A program made the translations under genes and the position numbers. Source: Maratus speciosus (lineage: Eukaryota > Arthropoda > Arachnida > Araneae > Salticidae). From it: DNA of 64,000 nucleotides. The notes under the pieces are model-generated. The model ran no database searches, was not told where the DNA came from, and saw only the letters and a program-made list of their open reading frames with translations. How positions within the stretch are numbered: the first letter of the stretch is position 1; each line of letters starts with the position of its first letter. Positions 44,490 through 56,434 of the stretch are shown one piece after another. The stretch is taken from assembly GCA_963932465.1 (NCBI GenBank), contig OZ010790.1:347349087-347413086 (forward strand). The letters are read 5' to 3'.

Positions 44490-45740
44490 CAACGTTTCCC
44501 AACCTTGTATTGGCCGCGTCCCATCGAAGCATCTGTAAAATCACAATACCCCACCCCCCTAAAAAAAAAAAACACTCCGTATCTCTTATTATTTAATCCT
44601 CTATCTCTTATTATTTAAAACGTAAACTCTATTCACATGGATATGGAGAAAGGCCTTATGAGTTCGTGAACAATAACTATCCATTCTACATTTTTTAATT
44701 TATCAAAGAGGTGAAATTTCTATTAAAAATATATGTTTTAATATAAATCTATAAATTGAATGCAGGTATATATATTCGCCTTTATGGCAAAAATAGTTTT
44801 ATTGTTGTTTCTTTCCAACTAACCTCAGTTTTAAACAAAAGTGTAATATGGCCTATATTTTTTCCTCACAAAATATCTTGAAGAAACTCTTACATTTAGC
44901 ATTAAAATTGATAACATTGAAACATTTTATAATTCATTTTAGAAACTTATTAGGAGTTCATCGAAAGGCTTGGGTGAGTAATTTTTTTTTCTATATATGA
45001 TACATTACACAAGAAGCATTTCAAGATTCTCAACTTTATAAATTTTAAATAGCCATTATTTCTCACCAAAACATATTTATTCTGTTCTCTCTTTACATCT
45101 ATTATTATTAATTGACTGGCACGGGTTGTCTTATTTCAAAATTTAAAATGTATACGTCATGAAGTATATTTATTTACTGTGTAGGAGGCCTGCACTAAAG
45201 TCATGGGTCTTTACTATTTATCCAAATACTTTTCTAATGCTATTTAAGATTTATAGGTTTTATGAAGTTGGTAGTACCTCATTTAGATATTTCAAATATT
45301 TTTTTAAGTTGAAGATTTTCAAAACAGTCAGATTTAGATATCCACTTAAATAATTTCACATATAAAAGTTCCTTTAGTGGATATAAGCACAGCGAACAGA
45401 AATACAAAGCTCATTCAATAAATAATTGAAATAGTTGTAAAAAATTGAAAATACATTATATAAACCAGAAATGTGATAGAAAGTTTCAAATAGAAAAAAA
45501 AAAAAAAAAAAGAGAAAAAAAGGTTGGGTGTGTCAAAAGTTTTGTAAAAATTGATCATATAATTATTTTGGTTTTGTTTGTATTTTGAACTTTTGATGGG
45601 GGAACATCTTTTTTAAGTTCAACGAGGAAACTTCTTTTTCATTTTTTTTTTTTTTAATTTTGCGATTGACAGCGAATGGTTGAGTAGAAAATTTGGAGTT
45701 GGCCACCGGTGGGGCGTACGCCCCACGTTGGGAAACACTG
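44490..45740. mobile_element. Non-autonomous hAT element, 1.25 kb
   Basis: The right end complement reads CAGTGTTTCCCAACGTGGGG, a typical hAT terminus. The left end is CAACGTTTCCCAACC. The flanks TTTCAGAC and TTTTAGAC match at seven of eight positions, as expected of an 8-bp hAT duplication. The interior is AT-rich with no transposase. Confidence 0.8.
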
Positions 45741-45748
45741 TTTTAGAC

Positions 45749-46154
45749 CAAAGGAAATCCATTGTAAAAAAATAATAATAATATATCTCAAAAATACCAC
45801 CAGACGTCACCAGCAGTTTCAATACGAGGATTAATAGAGATGATGAATGTAGTAATGGAGTGAACTAATTACAACTGACAAAATAATTTATTTTTATTAA
45901 ATTACAAATGAGATTTAATGCATTGCCCTTGAATATTTTCTAAAATTGAATTCTAAGAAGTGGATTTATGGTTGCAGAAGGCAGAAACCCAGGCTTATCA
46001 TATTTTATGCAGTAAAAAAGATTACCTACATCTGACAAAAACGCATATTTACAAAATGTGAATTAGTAGGAATGCTTTTTTATCGTTTAAATTACTTTTT
46101 CTTTACCGCTTTATGTAACCTGTCTAAAATCTTTAAATCTACATTATGGTTGTA
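45749..46154. other. Non-coding spacer
   Basis: No gene or repeat recognised. Confidence 0.45.
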
Positions 46155-46190
46155 CTAGAAAGATAGCCCGTCAAAAATGACGGAAAATGA
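46155..46190 (-). mobile_element. Helitron 3' terminus (orphan)
   Basis: On the minus strand a hairpin CCGTCA-TTTT-TGACGG is followed by nine bases, CTAG and then T. This is the textbook Helitron 3' end with insertion before T. The matching 5' TC end was not found, so the element length is unknown. Confidence 0.6.
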
Positions 46191-46596
46191 CATATAAAAA
46201 TATATAGAACACATGTGTAAGAATACGAGTTTTTCTCACTTCTTCCGCAGAAGTGATAGATGAAAATAACCCATTTAAAATAATAAACACATTTATTAAA
46301 AACTATGCACAGTAGTAGACCGCAAATTCACACTGCTTGGTTCCAAGTGTTGTTAGGATTTGAGGCTTTTTGCAGATTACAGGTCAAGTCTATTCAACCT
46401 TTATTTACAATTTTTTAAATTCATATTTTGAACAATTTAGATTGTTAATTCTTAAAAATAAATAAGTTACACATTTAAACATATAAGTAGGGTAAAATTA
46501 AACTATATTATATAAACTTATAAAAACTATTTGATAATTTTTGATAACTCATTGATAATTTTTAGATGAAAGAATCTGGTAAGTTTTGTTAACAAA

Positions 46597-46640
46597 CTAG
46601 CAGGCTTCGCCCGCTACGCTGGTCTGTTTATCCAAAGGAA
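46597..46640 (-). mobile_element. Second Helitron 3' terminus (orphan)
   Basis: On the minus strand GCGGGC-GAA-GCCTGC forms a hairpin ending in CTAG followed by T. It resembles the GGGCGAAGCC ends of the Helitrons at 54986 and 56435. The 5' end was not located. Confidence 0.55.
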
Positions 46641-48716
46641 CCTTGAGTTAAACGAAATGTATCAGCGAATTCGACCTTCTGATTTAAAGCAATATGGACA
46701 TTTACCTGGAGTGTCGTTTCCCATTGCTGAAACGATATGGACGCCATTGTACTATTATATTTTCTAACGTGATTTCTAAACGTGACGTCTAAATTTTTAG
46801 CTGTTAAGGTCCAACTCTTTAGTTGATCAATCACAGTAGGATTTGGTGTAGAATGATAGAACTGATTATAGAACTTTCCACCTTATCTCTATAACTAAGC
46901 AATGTAGAACGTTATGGTATATACTAAAATTCTGCCTGAAACATTATCTAACTATCAGTGCAATTCCTATCGAAATCCATTCGGCAGAATCTTCTAAAAA
47001 GTCTAATTTTTCATAATCGGGTATGTCTGATTATATAATTTTAAACAATTCTACATAATTCTATGTCTAAGCAACTTAGAACGATATGTTATATACTAAA
47101 ATCTTCACTGAAAAATTATCTAAATAACATTTTAAGTCTCATCAAAATCCGTCCTGTAGAACGCAAGTTATATGCAGCCGGAACGAAATTCCCATTTGCA
47201 TTCTATGGGTCAATATCTGAAAACTGGACAATTTCACTCCAGAATTTTTATTTTATTGAATTAATGTACCAACTTCCAAATACAATTATATACTATGATA
47301 CATGTTTTGTCATTTGAATGCTGGTAGTGTTTTGAGATCAAAGATGTATATTTAATGCGTAGGATAAACTTTTATGGAAGAAAGCGTCTGTTAACACCAT
47401 AATCAGTGTCTAATAATTGGGACTGAGGTGATGTTTTTCTCTTAAAAGCTGCACAGCCATTTTGTTGAATCATTTTGTCCACATGTAAATTATTAAATAT
47501 GCCATGTGACATTTGTATGTTACGTAAGTAAAGTTGCAATAAATTTTTTGTTTATAAATAAAAAGTTAAATAGGGAGACATGAATGATGCTATAAAAAAA
47601 TACTCATCCCTATTCAGAACAAAAACTAAATATTTCTAAATATGAAACAAAGAGAAAAACAACTTACCTTCATCCATGGTGGCTAGTTGAACTTTAGTTG
47701 CTGTTGCAGTGGAAATGATCCTGCCAATGTCACCTAGTATCTGTTAACCTAAATCTGTGTTTAGAGGGACTGAGATGATGGTCAACCTCAGGGACAAATA
47801 TATTTACTACAATATTTTACTATAAAATCTATACTAAGAAAGGATAATTATATTTTCCCATACTGTATATATATAGGTATAAATATATAATATCAAAAGT
47901 TAATAATATATATAGAAATGTTTACAGTATACATTTAATATTGGATATTTGTACCTGGGGACAGGGACTGAAATGATGACTTCGCTTGTTTAAAGCTTAA
48001 AACTAATTATTTACACATAGTATGTCCATTTATCATTGGTAATTGATATAACAAATGTTACAATATATTACGTTTTTCAGTTTTGTTTTAGTATAATTAA
48101 TGAAATATTATTGGCAGTGGACGCAAATTGTCCAATTTTCAGATATTGACCCCTATATACATAGCAGAAGTAGAAGTAGATAGATAAGAATACTGATGCG
48201 TAAAATTTATGAAACTGCAAGTTATTTCTCGTTGTCTCTGATGAATAATTTTAAAAATATTTCATTCGGCGAGTATTGAGATTTATTTACGTTCGTGATT
48301 ACAACAACGTATTTAATTTTGTACCAAAATATTCTCATTAAAATGAGACAATTTGGTGTGGATTCCGATCACAGAATTTTTCTCATCTCTTTTTTTAAAT
48401 TATTTAAAGAAGAGGTATTTTACAACCTGAGTGCCAGCTTGAAGCTATATACCAGTTAATTTATTGTGTATTATCCGTGCCCGTGTTATATATTACAGGC
48501 TCCATGCTTCAATCTAAAAGATCAATATTTTTACGTTATACCAACACCATTGTCGTCAAGCATAATAGTTGGGACCAAACAAAGCATTTGAGAAAAAATA
48601 ACATTGTTGGCGCGAAAAAATATAAAATTCCCAAATTACAGAGTTTTGAGAACTATTTTATTAATTCAATACAAATATGAATTACTGAAAGTACTGAAAA
48701 TAACAGTACAAATAAA
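46641..48716. other. Non-coding, Helitron-derived fragments
   Basis: Contains the block GCAGCCGGAACGAAATTCCC at about 47176, also found in the Helitrons at 53933, 56161 and 57494 (inverted). GGGTCAATATCTGAAAACTG near 47209 is inverted near 48135. There are AT-rich runs at 47860-47940. No gene supported. Confidence 0.5.
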
Positions 48717-49448
48717 TCTACCCTATATATATAAAATCCTAATGAAACGAATTTATGAAACGAATATATGAAACGCCTGAAATGTATCGATTCTTTGAAT
48801 CGACTGATTAAACAACTGATTTAGTTTCACGGCGATTTCTCCTAAAATATGGAATACTTTGCGATGAAATTAACACCAAAAATCCTTGTTGATCCACAGA
48901 TCTCAAAACTGGTACTAAAATTTTTAAATTCGAATTAGTTTTGGAAATATTAATTTTTTTCTAATTTTAAATACATTTTTTCTAATGATGACAACTCAAA
49001 TTTTAATCATAACAGAAATTTTTTTTTTATAATTCAGAAAAGGTTACTATTTTAAATTAATTTAGCGCCAGTTGGGCCTCCTTTAAATCTATGCTAAGAA
49101 TAATGCTTTTTTTTTGTATTTCGTTATCATTTTATTAAATACAAAACTTTCATTTAAAAATGAAACATTTAAATTGATTGCTTTCACTTCTTTTTTTAAA
49201 AAAACAAACAAAACGAAAAGAAAAATATTAGGCACAGATGTCATATACGCACCGGGGTACCTAATTGGCGCACAAATGGCATTATTTTGATAGACATGGT
49301 AACCCGGCTATTGTTGTTTATTTAATAATAAATGCATATTTACTTTTATTTCTTTTTTAAATTTATATAAATTATTTTGTTCTATAGTAATTAATTTTTT
49401 TTTTTGCTATTTCCTTTTGAAAATAATAGAAAATAATTAAAAAATACG

Positions 49449-49742
49449 GTACAATGTAGTAGTTATTCCGTCACCCAATTTCGCAAATTATCAAATCGCC
49501 AAACCACTCGCCAAATTGTACAGATTTACAAAATTTTTATTTTAAATAACGAAAGAACAAATAAATTAGTATAACATTAATAAATATAAAAATAAAACGT
49601 CGAAATAAAAGTCACTTGATGACGTAAACACGTGTAACTTGCTAAAAGTCAAGTGAATGTGACATTTACGATCAAGCATTATTGACATTTAATCTTATAG
49701 TTCGCGATAGATTTTTTGTCGACGGGATAACTAAGTAGTACC
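49449..49742. mobile_element. MITE with perfect 8-bp target duplication, copy 2
   Basis: Same family as 43236-43530. The flank AAAAATAC is exactly duplicated at 49441-49448 and 49743-49750. The left end has a small change (GGTACAATGTAGTAGTTATT); the right end is intact. It is nested in Helitron D. Confidence 0.8.
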
Positions 49743-49793
49743 AAAAATACATATGTAACTGGTATTCGAAAACGAGGCTTTCGCCAAATTTTC

Positions 49794-49797
<4 letters not shown>

Positions 49798-49843
<46 letters not shown>
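49798..49843. repeat. Poly-A run of about 45 bases
   Basis: Long uninterrupted A tract inside Helitron D. It may be an unstable microsatellite, and its length in the assembly is uncertain. Confidence 0.85.
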
Positions 49844-49845
<2 letters not shown>

Positions 49846-50772
49846 GTGCCAAACATGCACGTATATGACATCTGGCGAAATATTAAATTATGTAACAAAC
49901 CATGACATTTAATTTCAACTTCAAATCAATGTTTTAATTTACCACTCGAACAATAAAAAAAATGCTAACTGGCGAGTTGAAAAAAAGATACTGGCGAGAT
50001 TTGCACCCAGCTTTTTTTCTTTCGGCACAGATGTCATATACGGCCCCATATTGGCGCGATTTTTTTCGGACGCCAATGTCATATACGCAACGGGTACTTA
50101 ACTGGCGCCAAAGTATCGTTATTTTGCTTGATATGGTAAGCCGGATGTTGTTGTTTATGCTGTTGATGCGTTCCCCAAATTGGCGTTGGAAAAAAATCGC
50201 GCCAATATGACATTTGTTCCAAACTTTCATATGAAAGGAGAAGGGATCAGATCGTATTTGTTGATGGCATTTGATGACTTGAACTATTATAATATAGATG
50301 AAATGATGGGGATAGAATAATATTCGGCGACTTATCACCTGTGCCTGGATAACATTAAAGTATCAAAATGGCACCTAGAGTATAAAAAGCAAAGTGTTCC
50401 GTCCGGAACTGTTGATGATAGTCACATGATTTAGGCTATTGATATAGAGATTGTTTTAAAATATCGGTTGACAAAGACTCTGAATGCTTAATTCATTTTA
50501 TTTTAGCTTCTTTTCAAATGTTTAACTGATCCTCTTTAATCAAAAACAAAAACAACCATTGGATGTCTTATCAGCAACTGATTCTCCAATATTTTTTTGC
50601 AATCAAAGGGAATTGAATGGAAACCCGTTTACAGGGAGATCTGCACAGCTTTTTCAGTATAATTTAATCTTCTCTAAAATTTTTAAAACCCATTAGATTT
50701 TTAGATTTTCAGATTCTGCGGCGTCTGAACGGGGGTTGGCGAGCGTAGCTTGCAGGGGGCAGAGCCCCCTAG

Positions 50773-51633
50773 TATGATACAATAAAATATTTTTTCAAAA
50801 ATTTAAACTACACGCATGAAGTTGTAAGGGTTTCTTATCATTCCAAGAACATTTCCATTTTTGAATCAGCATAACTTAATTTAGATAAATGACGTCTTTA
50901 TGTTAAATAAATTGTATAAATATTGAATAAAAAAATGCACGCGTATATAAAATAATACCGTGAACAAGTTGTCAAAAAATAAGTTGTCAAATTTCCTTCT
51001 CCTCCAAGGTCCCTATACTGCAAAAGTACCAAAAAATCTCTGCACGTTCAGGATTGAAATAAATGGCGTAATAGCATACATTTTGGTATGATGTTGGTGT
51101 AACGTAAAAGTAGCAAAAGGTCTCCAAAAAACTTTGTCTCAAATTACGCCAACTCTTTGAAAAATCGACCATGGATTAGGTCCGCTTTAAAAACACAGAA
51201 TCAAGTTAAACCTTTTTTTTTTTTTTTAAGTGAATTATACACCAAACCACGCGCCCGGTAATCCGGCCCGCTACGCCAATTGTCTGCCGACTCGATTACG
51301 TAATTTATCTCCTTAAATTAATGCATACTTTACAAACTACACCTACTTTCCAGTTTTCCTGATTTTTTGATCAATGGTTACAGTTAGATGCAAATATGTT
51401 TATCACTGTCGTGATAATTTAGTTTGATCTACGAATTATTATAATACTCAATATTAGCAATATTTCTGATATTATAAACAGTCCTAGGAGCGGCGTTATT
51501 TTGGCCACTATTAATTTTTTTTTACTTGTTCCCGTGAAAGGTTGCTTCTACGATCTCAAAAGAAAGCGGTACTTTTATGTTAGACGGCCGCATGTGATAA
51601 ATGAAAAACTATTGTTCCCATCGTCCTTCATTG
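50773..51633. other. Non-coding spacer
   Basis: AT-rich. A GC-richer word (CGCGCCCGGTAATCCGGCCC) lies at about 51250. No gene is supported. Confidence 0.5.
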
Positions 51634-52079
51634 TTCCAAAAAGGACTGACTGATTTTAAAATTCGATAACTTGTAAACGGTGACAGATATTTAAAAAATT
51701 CTTGCAGGAGGGTTATGCATAAGGTCAAAAGTTTTTTTACGGTGATTTTCAATTTTAGTTCGATTTACAAACAATAGATGGCGCTGCGATCAATATGCGC
51801 TAAATTCAGGCTCGATTTTTGGTACTTCGTGGCCCGGATAATACATTTCCATCTCCTTTTTCCGCATGGAGCAAGAAAAAGGACCAAAAATCGAGCCTGT
51901 ATTTAGCGACTATTGCTTACAGCGCCATCTGTTGTTTGTAATTCGAACTAAATTCGAAAATCACTGTAATAAAACTTTTGACTTTATGCATAAACCTCCT
52001 GCAAGAAATTTTTAAATATCTGTCACCGTTTGCAAGTTATTGAATTTTAAAATCAGTCAGTCCTTTTTGGGACACCCGG
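51634..52079. mobile_element. Fold-back MITE, CCGGGTGTCCC type
   Basis: The arms 51634-51830 and 51866-52079 are inverted copies (CCAAAAAGGACTGACTGATT and onward). The right end reads GGGACACCCGG then TA; the outer bases of the left end have diverged. It sits in the 5' terminus of the following Helitron, in what was a TATATA run. Confidence 0.75.
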
Positions 52080-52081
52080 TA

Positions 52082-54986
52082 TATAAAAGCCGTTCTCTGT
52101 GTGTATGTCCTTTATACAAATCTTCAATTTTTGACCGATTTGCACGAAACTCTATGTAGATACGTTTTAAAACATGGAAAAGATCACTGTCTACTTTATT
52201 AAATTAAATTAAATTATCAGACCACTATTTATCCCTTTTTTCTACCACTTCCATAATTTAACATTATAGAAATATCTCTTTTTTAATTCAAACGTTTCTT
52301 TCCTGTTGCCAAACCCTAAAAAATGACACAATAATGTGAAAAAAATAAGGATTACGCGTGTATTTTGTTTCTATTTGCCAATAAAAATTCAGATTTTCTT
52401 GCTATATTTTTGCGTGTTTGATATTGACGTCATTCTAAACAGAAAATTTACATTTTTTGTACATAAAATAAAAACTTTAACTATAAGAGCGGGAAAATAA
52501 CGTAGCACCTCAATTTGAATGTTTTTCTTTTTAATTAAAGCATCAATTTTAATACAAGCAGTCAAATTTCACGAAAACGATTCAAGAAAAAGAAAAAAAA
52601 AAGGCTAGATATGACGTCACATTCTATCAAATCTTTTCAACGCGTAATCAAACTCATTGTAAACATATGGCTCCTATATTTTGCTTACTACTTCGATTCT
52701 ATACTACAGCCATATCTTAAACGTTATCGCTAAGTGTTGTATTGGTTTAGATTCAGTGCTAACATTTTCTATGATTTATAGCAAAGAGAAAGCGGTTATT
52801 TATATTTTCAAAAAAAATCTTGACAGATGTCTTGATTTAAAATTTATGGAAAATGACATCATTTCATCTAATCATTGTAGATTTAATTTCAATAAAATTT
52901 CAATTTTTCCAAATAAAAGTTTAGTAACTACTACCTCATTTGGATGTATTTTTTTGCATTTTCCCCCGTATTGTGAAGATATTGTATACTTCTGTTACGC
53001 GCTCCAAAGAAAACATGTATTTTAATTTTAAAAGTTAAAAAAAATTACCACAATATGTCAAAAGAACATCTTTTTTCTGAATTTAAATTTCGCGAGTTCC
53101 AAAATTAAAACTAAAGATGTGAGTTTTTTCATAAACTTCAAGTTAAGGCTGTTCATAAAGTTAAGGTGGTTCTCAAATTTAAAGGAACTAATTTCTGACA
53201 TATTTTTTAATTAATTTTTGTTCGGAAACGCATGAAATTGACAGGAGTTCTTATTTAGAAACTACGTAATCGAAAGATAGTTTCCATTTGTTGGTAAAGG
53301 TATAAGATCTTTCAGTTGGTCTTTTGAACTGAATTTCGGACGTAACAGTGCAATAAAGGATAAAAACCGGCCGTCACGCAACCACAATTGCTCATAACTC
53401 GATAAGTAATTTATTTATGAAAAAAGGAAAAACTCATTTCAATTCCAAATCGCTTTAATAGGCAGGCCTACAAATTTTAAGCCTTTACGTTTAATAAGTC
53501 AGAAAATGTGTCAGAAAGTTTCGTGATGTTGAGCAGGGAATTGGAGAAGCACCTTAAGCATTTGCAGGTTAGTATTTTGTAATCAAGTTGCATGCCAAAT
53601 AGTCGCTTAAAACATAAGTCATTCTATATTGTTTCAAACAAAGGTGCATGCCATAATAGGTGTCAGGCACACTCATTAAAATATGAATACCCTAGCGCAC
53701 AGCCCCATTACCGAAGATAAACCCGTCAATATACTTAGAGATAAAAATAGTTCTGCATTTTTCATTCAGCTAATAAGACTAATCCTTCATAATTGGGTTC
53801 ACATGATTATATAACATTCCCCTATAATTCTATGACTAAACGGAAAACAATTTGTTAGGCACTAAAATCTTCCCTAAAAAACTAATAGTGCAAGTCGCAT
53901 GGAAATCCGTTCTGAAGAATTCAAGTTATATGCACCCGGAACGAAATTCCCATTTGAATTTTATATATTTATCAGGTTATTTTGAATAGTTTGATTTGAT
54001 ATCTGTTAAATTCGTGTTTTATTTTATTTTATTTTTGGCGGTTTAATTTCGTTTGCCAATTTAGTTATTTAATATTACGCGAAAGCAAATAAATTCTGAA
54101 TTATTTACAATGTTTTTGAACAATTGAGTTAATCTTTTGTATTTGGGTTGCAAGCATATTTAAAAAATATGCATGCTTAAAAATTATTTTAAAACCCATA
54201 AATAATTCGTAAATTGAGATAAACATTACAAATAAATATCACTGAAAGTACTTTTGTTTTCTATAATACGTTGGAACAATCAAATGTACAATGTTTAGAC
54301 GTTAAACTGCAGTAAAAGGGAAATTTGTTGTGTTAGGTTGTTGCCCCCGAAGATATGATACCAGCGTTACTCATAGACATGTCTTTTCTTTATACTATTG
54401 CATTAAGTGTAAACAAGTTCATCTTCCGTAATCGGGTTGCACTCAACTTTAAAAATATCCATGCTTAAAAATTACTTTAAAATCCATTAAAATCAGAAAA
54501 CTGGGGTACAATATTCAATCAAATTTCATTTGAGAGAACTTTTTTCTATTCGACATTGTAAAAAATGAAATTGTGTGATGTTTAATAGTTAGAGAAATTG
54601 CAGTAAAGGCGCATTTTATGGGTTACTATTTATGGGGCACAATTTATGGACACTGACATAGTGTTTTTACTTTATAATGTATATATTACTATACAAACGA
54701 GAATTTCACTAAGTACTGTGCGATTTGGAGGATTTTTTTTTCGTATTGTCAGGAAAATCACATATTTTCTCTTACACCAGCCAAAGAAAACGTGCATTCT
54801 GTTATTAAAACTCAGGGATTTTACTATAGTTGCAAGACGCCATGTTTTTTTATTGTCTTTATAACGATTTGTGGATGGGAATGCACAAATTTTAGTTATT
54901 GTGATTGCCGTATTATTTCGTTTTAATTTATTTTACCTGGAAGGCTTCTTATAATTGACACGGGCGAAGCCGGGTAGTTCTGCTAG
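52082..54986 (+). mobile_element. Helitron B, 2.9 kb, non-autonomous
   Basis: The 5' region TATAAAAGCCGTTCTCTG matches the intact 5' end of Helitron A, but the first bases are displaced by the fold-back MITE. The 3' end is GGGCGAAGCC, GGGTAGTTCTG and CTAG before T. It is collinear with Helitron A but lacks that copy's tandem-repeat insertion. Frames of up to 114 codons (52681-53025) are not Rep or helicase. Confidence 0.75.
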
Positions 54987-56434
54987 TTTAAAATATAAAC
55001 CTTTCACTCATTTCATTTAAAATACATACATGTAAGATACACATGTTACATACCTTTAAAATATTGGCCTTTCACCCATTTCATTAAATATACAAAAGAA
55101 TAAAAATAACAAATAATTCATTATATAATCAACAAATTTCATGAAATATACAAAAGAATAAAAATAACAAATAATACTATAAACTAAAACATTCTATTAA
55201 ATAATCAAAGGATTGTTTTTTATTTACACATGGTAAAAAATAAAATATGCTAGTGTCGAGAATAAAAATGCTATTGGCGAGATTTGCGACCCGCTAAATT
55301 AAAAGTAGAGAGAAAAAAAAAAAAAAACCTAGTCGCGTTGCGGGTTTCTACGATATTTTTAAGGGAAATCTAAACTGAAAAAATTTGTAAGGAAATTGTG
55401 ACAGTAAAAAAAAAAAAAAAAAAGACCACTCTGACGTCTAGATTAGTGATTTACAGTCAAGTTTGGTGTCAAATATCAGTCAGGAATTGTTTAATTGTAC
55501 ACTTTTACGAATATGTCCCCCAAAATCGACGATAGTTGATCAAATAGCAAAGCTTTCATCTGAGATCTGCCATAAACGGGTTCGCCTGATTACAGAATTT
55601 TCAGTACTTTTCCAGCATAGGAGTCTTGGCGCTTTTTTTTAAGTTTGGCGCAATTCGAGCTTCAGAAAGTGAGATTTGTAGCCATGTGATATGAACAGCT
55701 ATGAAAACAAATATAATGAACATTTTTGCTTTTTTACATATGTATTCATATAGTATATATACTTTTTAATTATACATATTATTGTTGTTGTTATTCATAT
55801 ACAATTTACTTCTGTTGTTATATAAAAAGAGATAAATGTCTTCTTTATAGTAAATAAATTCTATAATTATTGAACAGAAAGTATGCGTAAAAACTTTCCG
55901 TCTCTCGCCAAGCCAATTTTCTCTATCTTGCCAAGAGGAATTCCTTGGCATCCATCCTTGCCAATATTGAAAATTACCGAAATTTTCTCCCATTGCTCTA
56001 TAACTAAGCAATGTAGAAAAATATACTATATACCAACTATTAAATAACACTAAGCCCTAATTCGATTCCTAAGCAACGTAGAATGACGCGTTATAAACTA
56101 AAACCTTCCCCGAAAATTTACTCATCTAACGGTGCAAATTCAGCAGAACTCGAGTTATAAGCAGCCGGAACGGAATTTCCATTTGTATTATATATATATA
56201 TATATATATAACCATTAAATAAACATTACCGACCACCAACAAAATTTGTGATATTATGAATGAAATGACAATAATACAGTGTCCCCCAACATACTTAACA
56301 TGGATACCAAAAACATAGTATATACCAGTTGTTATGTATGAAATATAGTCCCTTGTACTATATTACAAGTATTAATATGGAAGAAAAAAAGAAAAATATG
56401 GATACTGATAAAAATAATTGAAAAGCTTACTAAA
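54987..56434. other. Non-coding between two converging Helitrons
   Basis: Includes a 57-bp direct duplication (55088-55175, CAAAAGAATAAAAATAACAA), poly-A runs near 55315 and 55410, and a Helitron-family fragment near 56140-56190 with an AT microsatellite. No gene. Confidence 0.55.

Larger units (their letters stand above)
48717..50772 (+). mobile_element. Helitron D, 2.06 kb, non-autonomous
   Basis: Begins TCTACCCTATATATATAAAA after an A and ends with GC hairpins and GGGGGCAGAGCCCCCTAG before a T, so the A|T insertion rule is met. No Rep/helicase frame is present. GTCATATACGC/GGCGC words are repeated inside (49240-49310 and 50030-50160), and the 8-bp-duplication MITE copy 2 is nested. Confidence 0.7.

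Noticed and set aside
52681..53025. 114-codon frame in Helitron B as a Rep fragment
   Set aside because: No HUH or helicase motif, and the corresponding stretch of Helitron A is not open.
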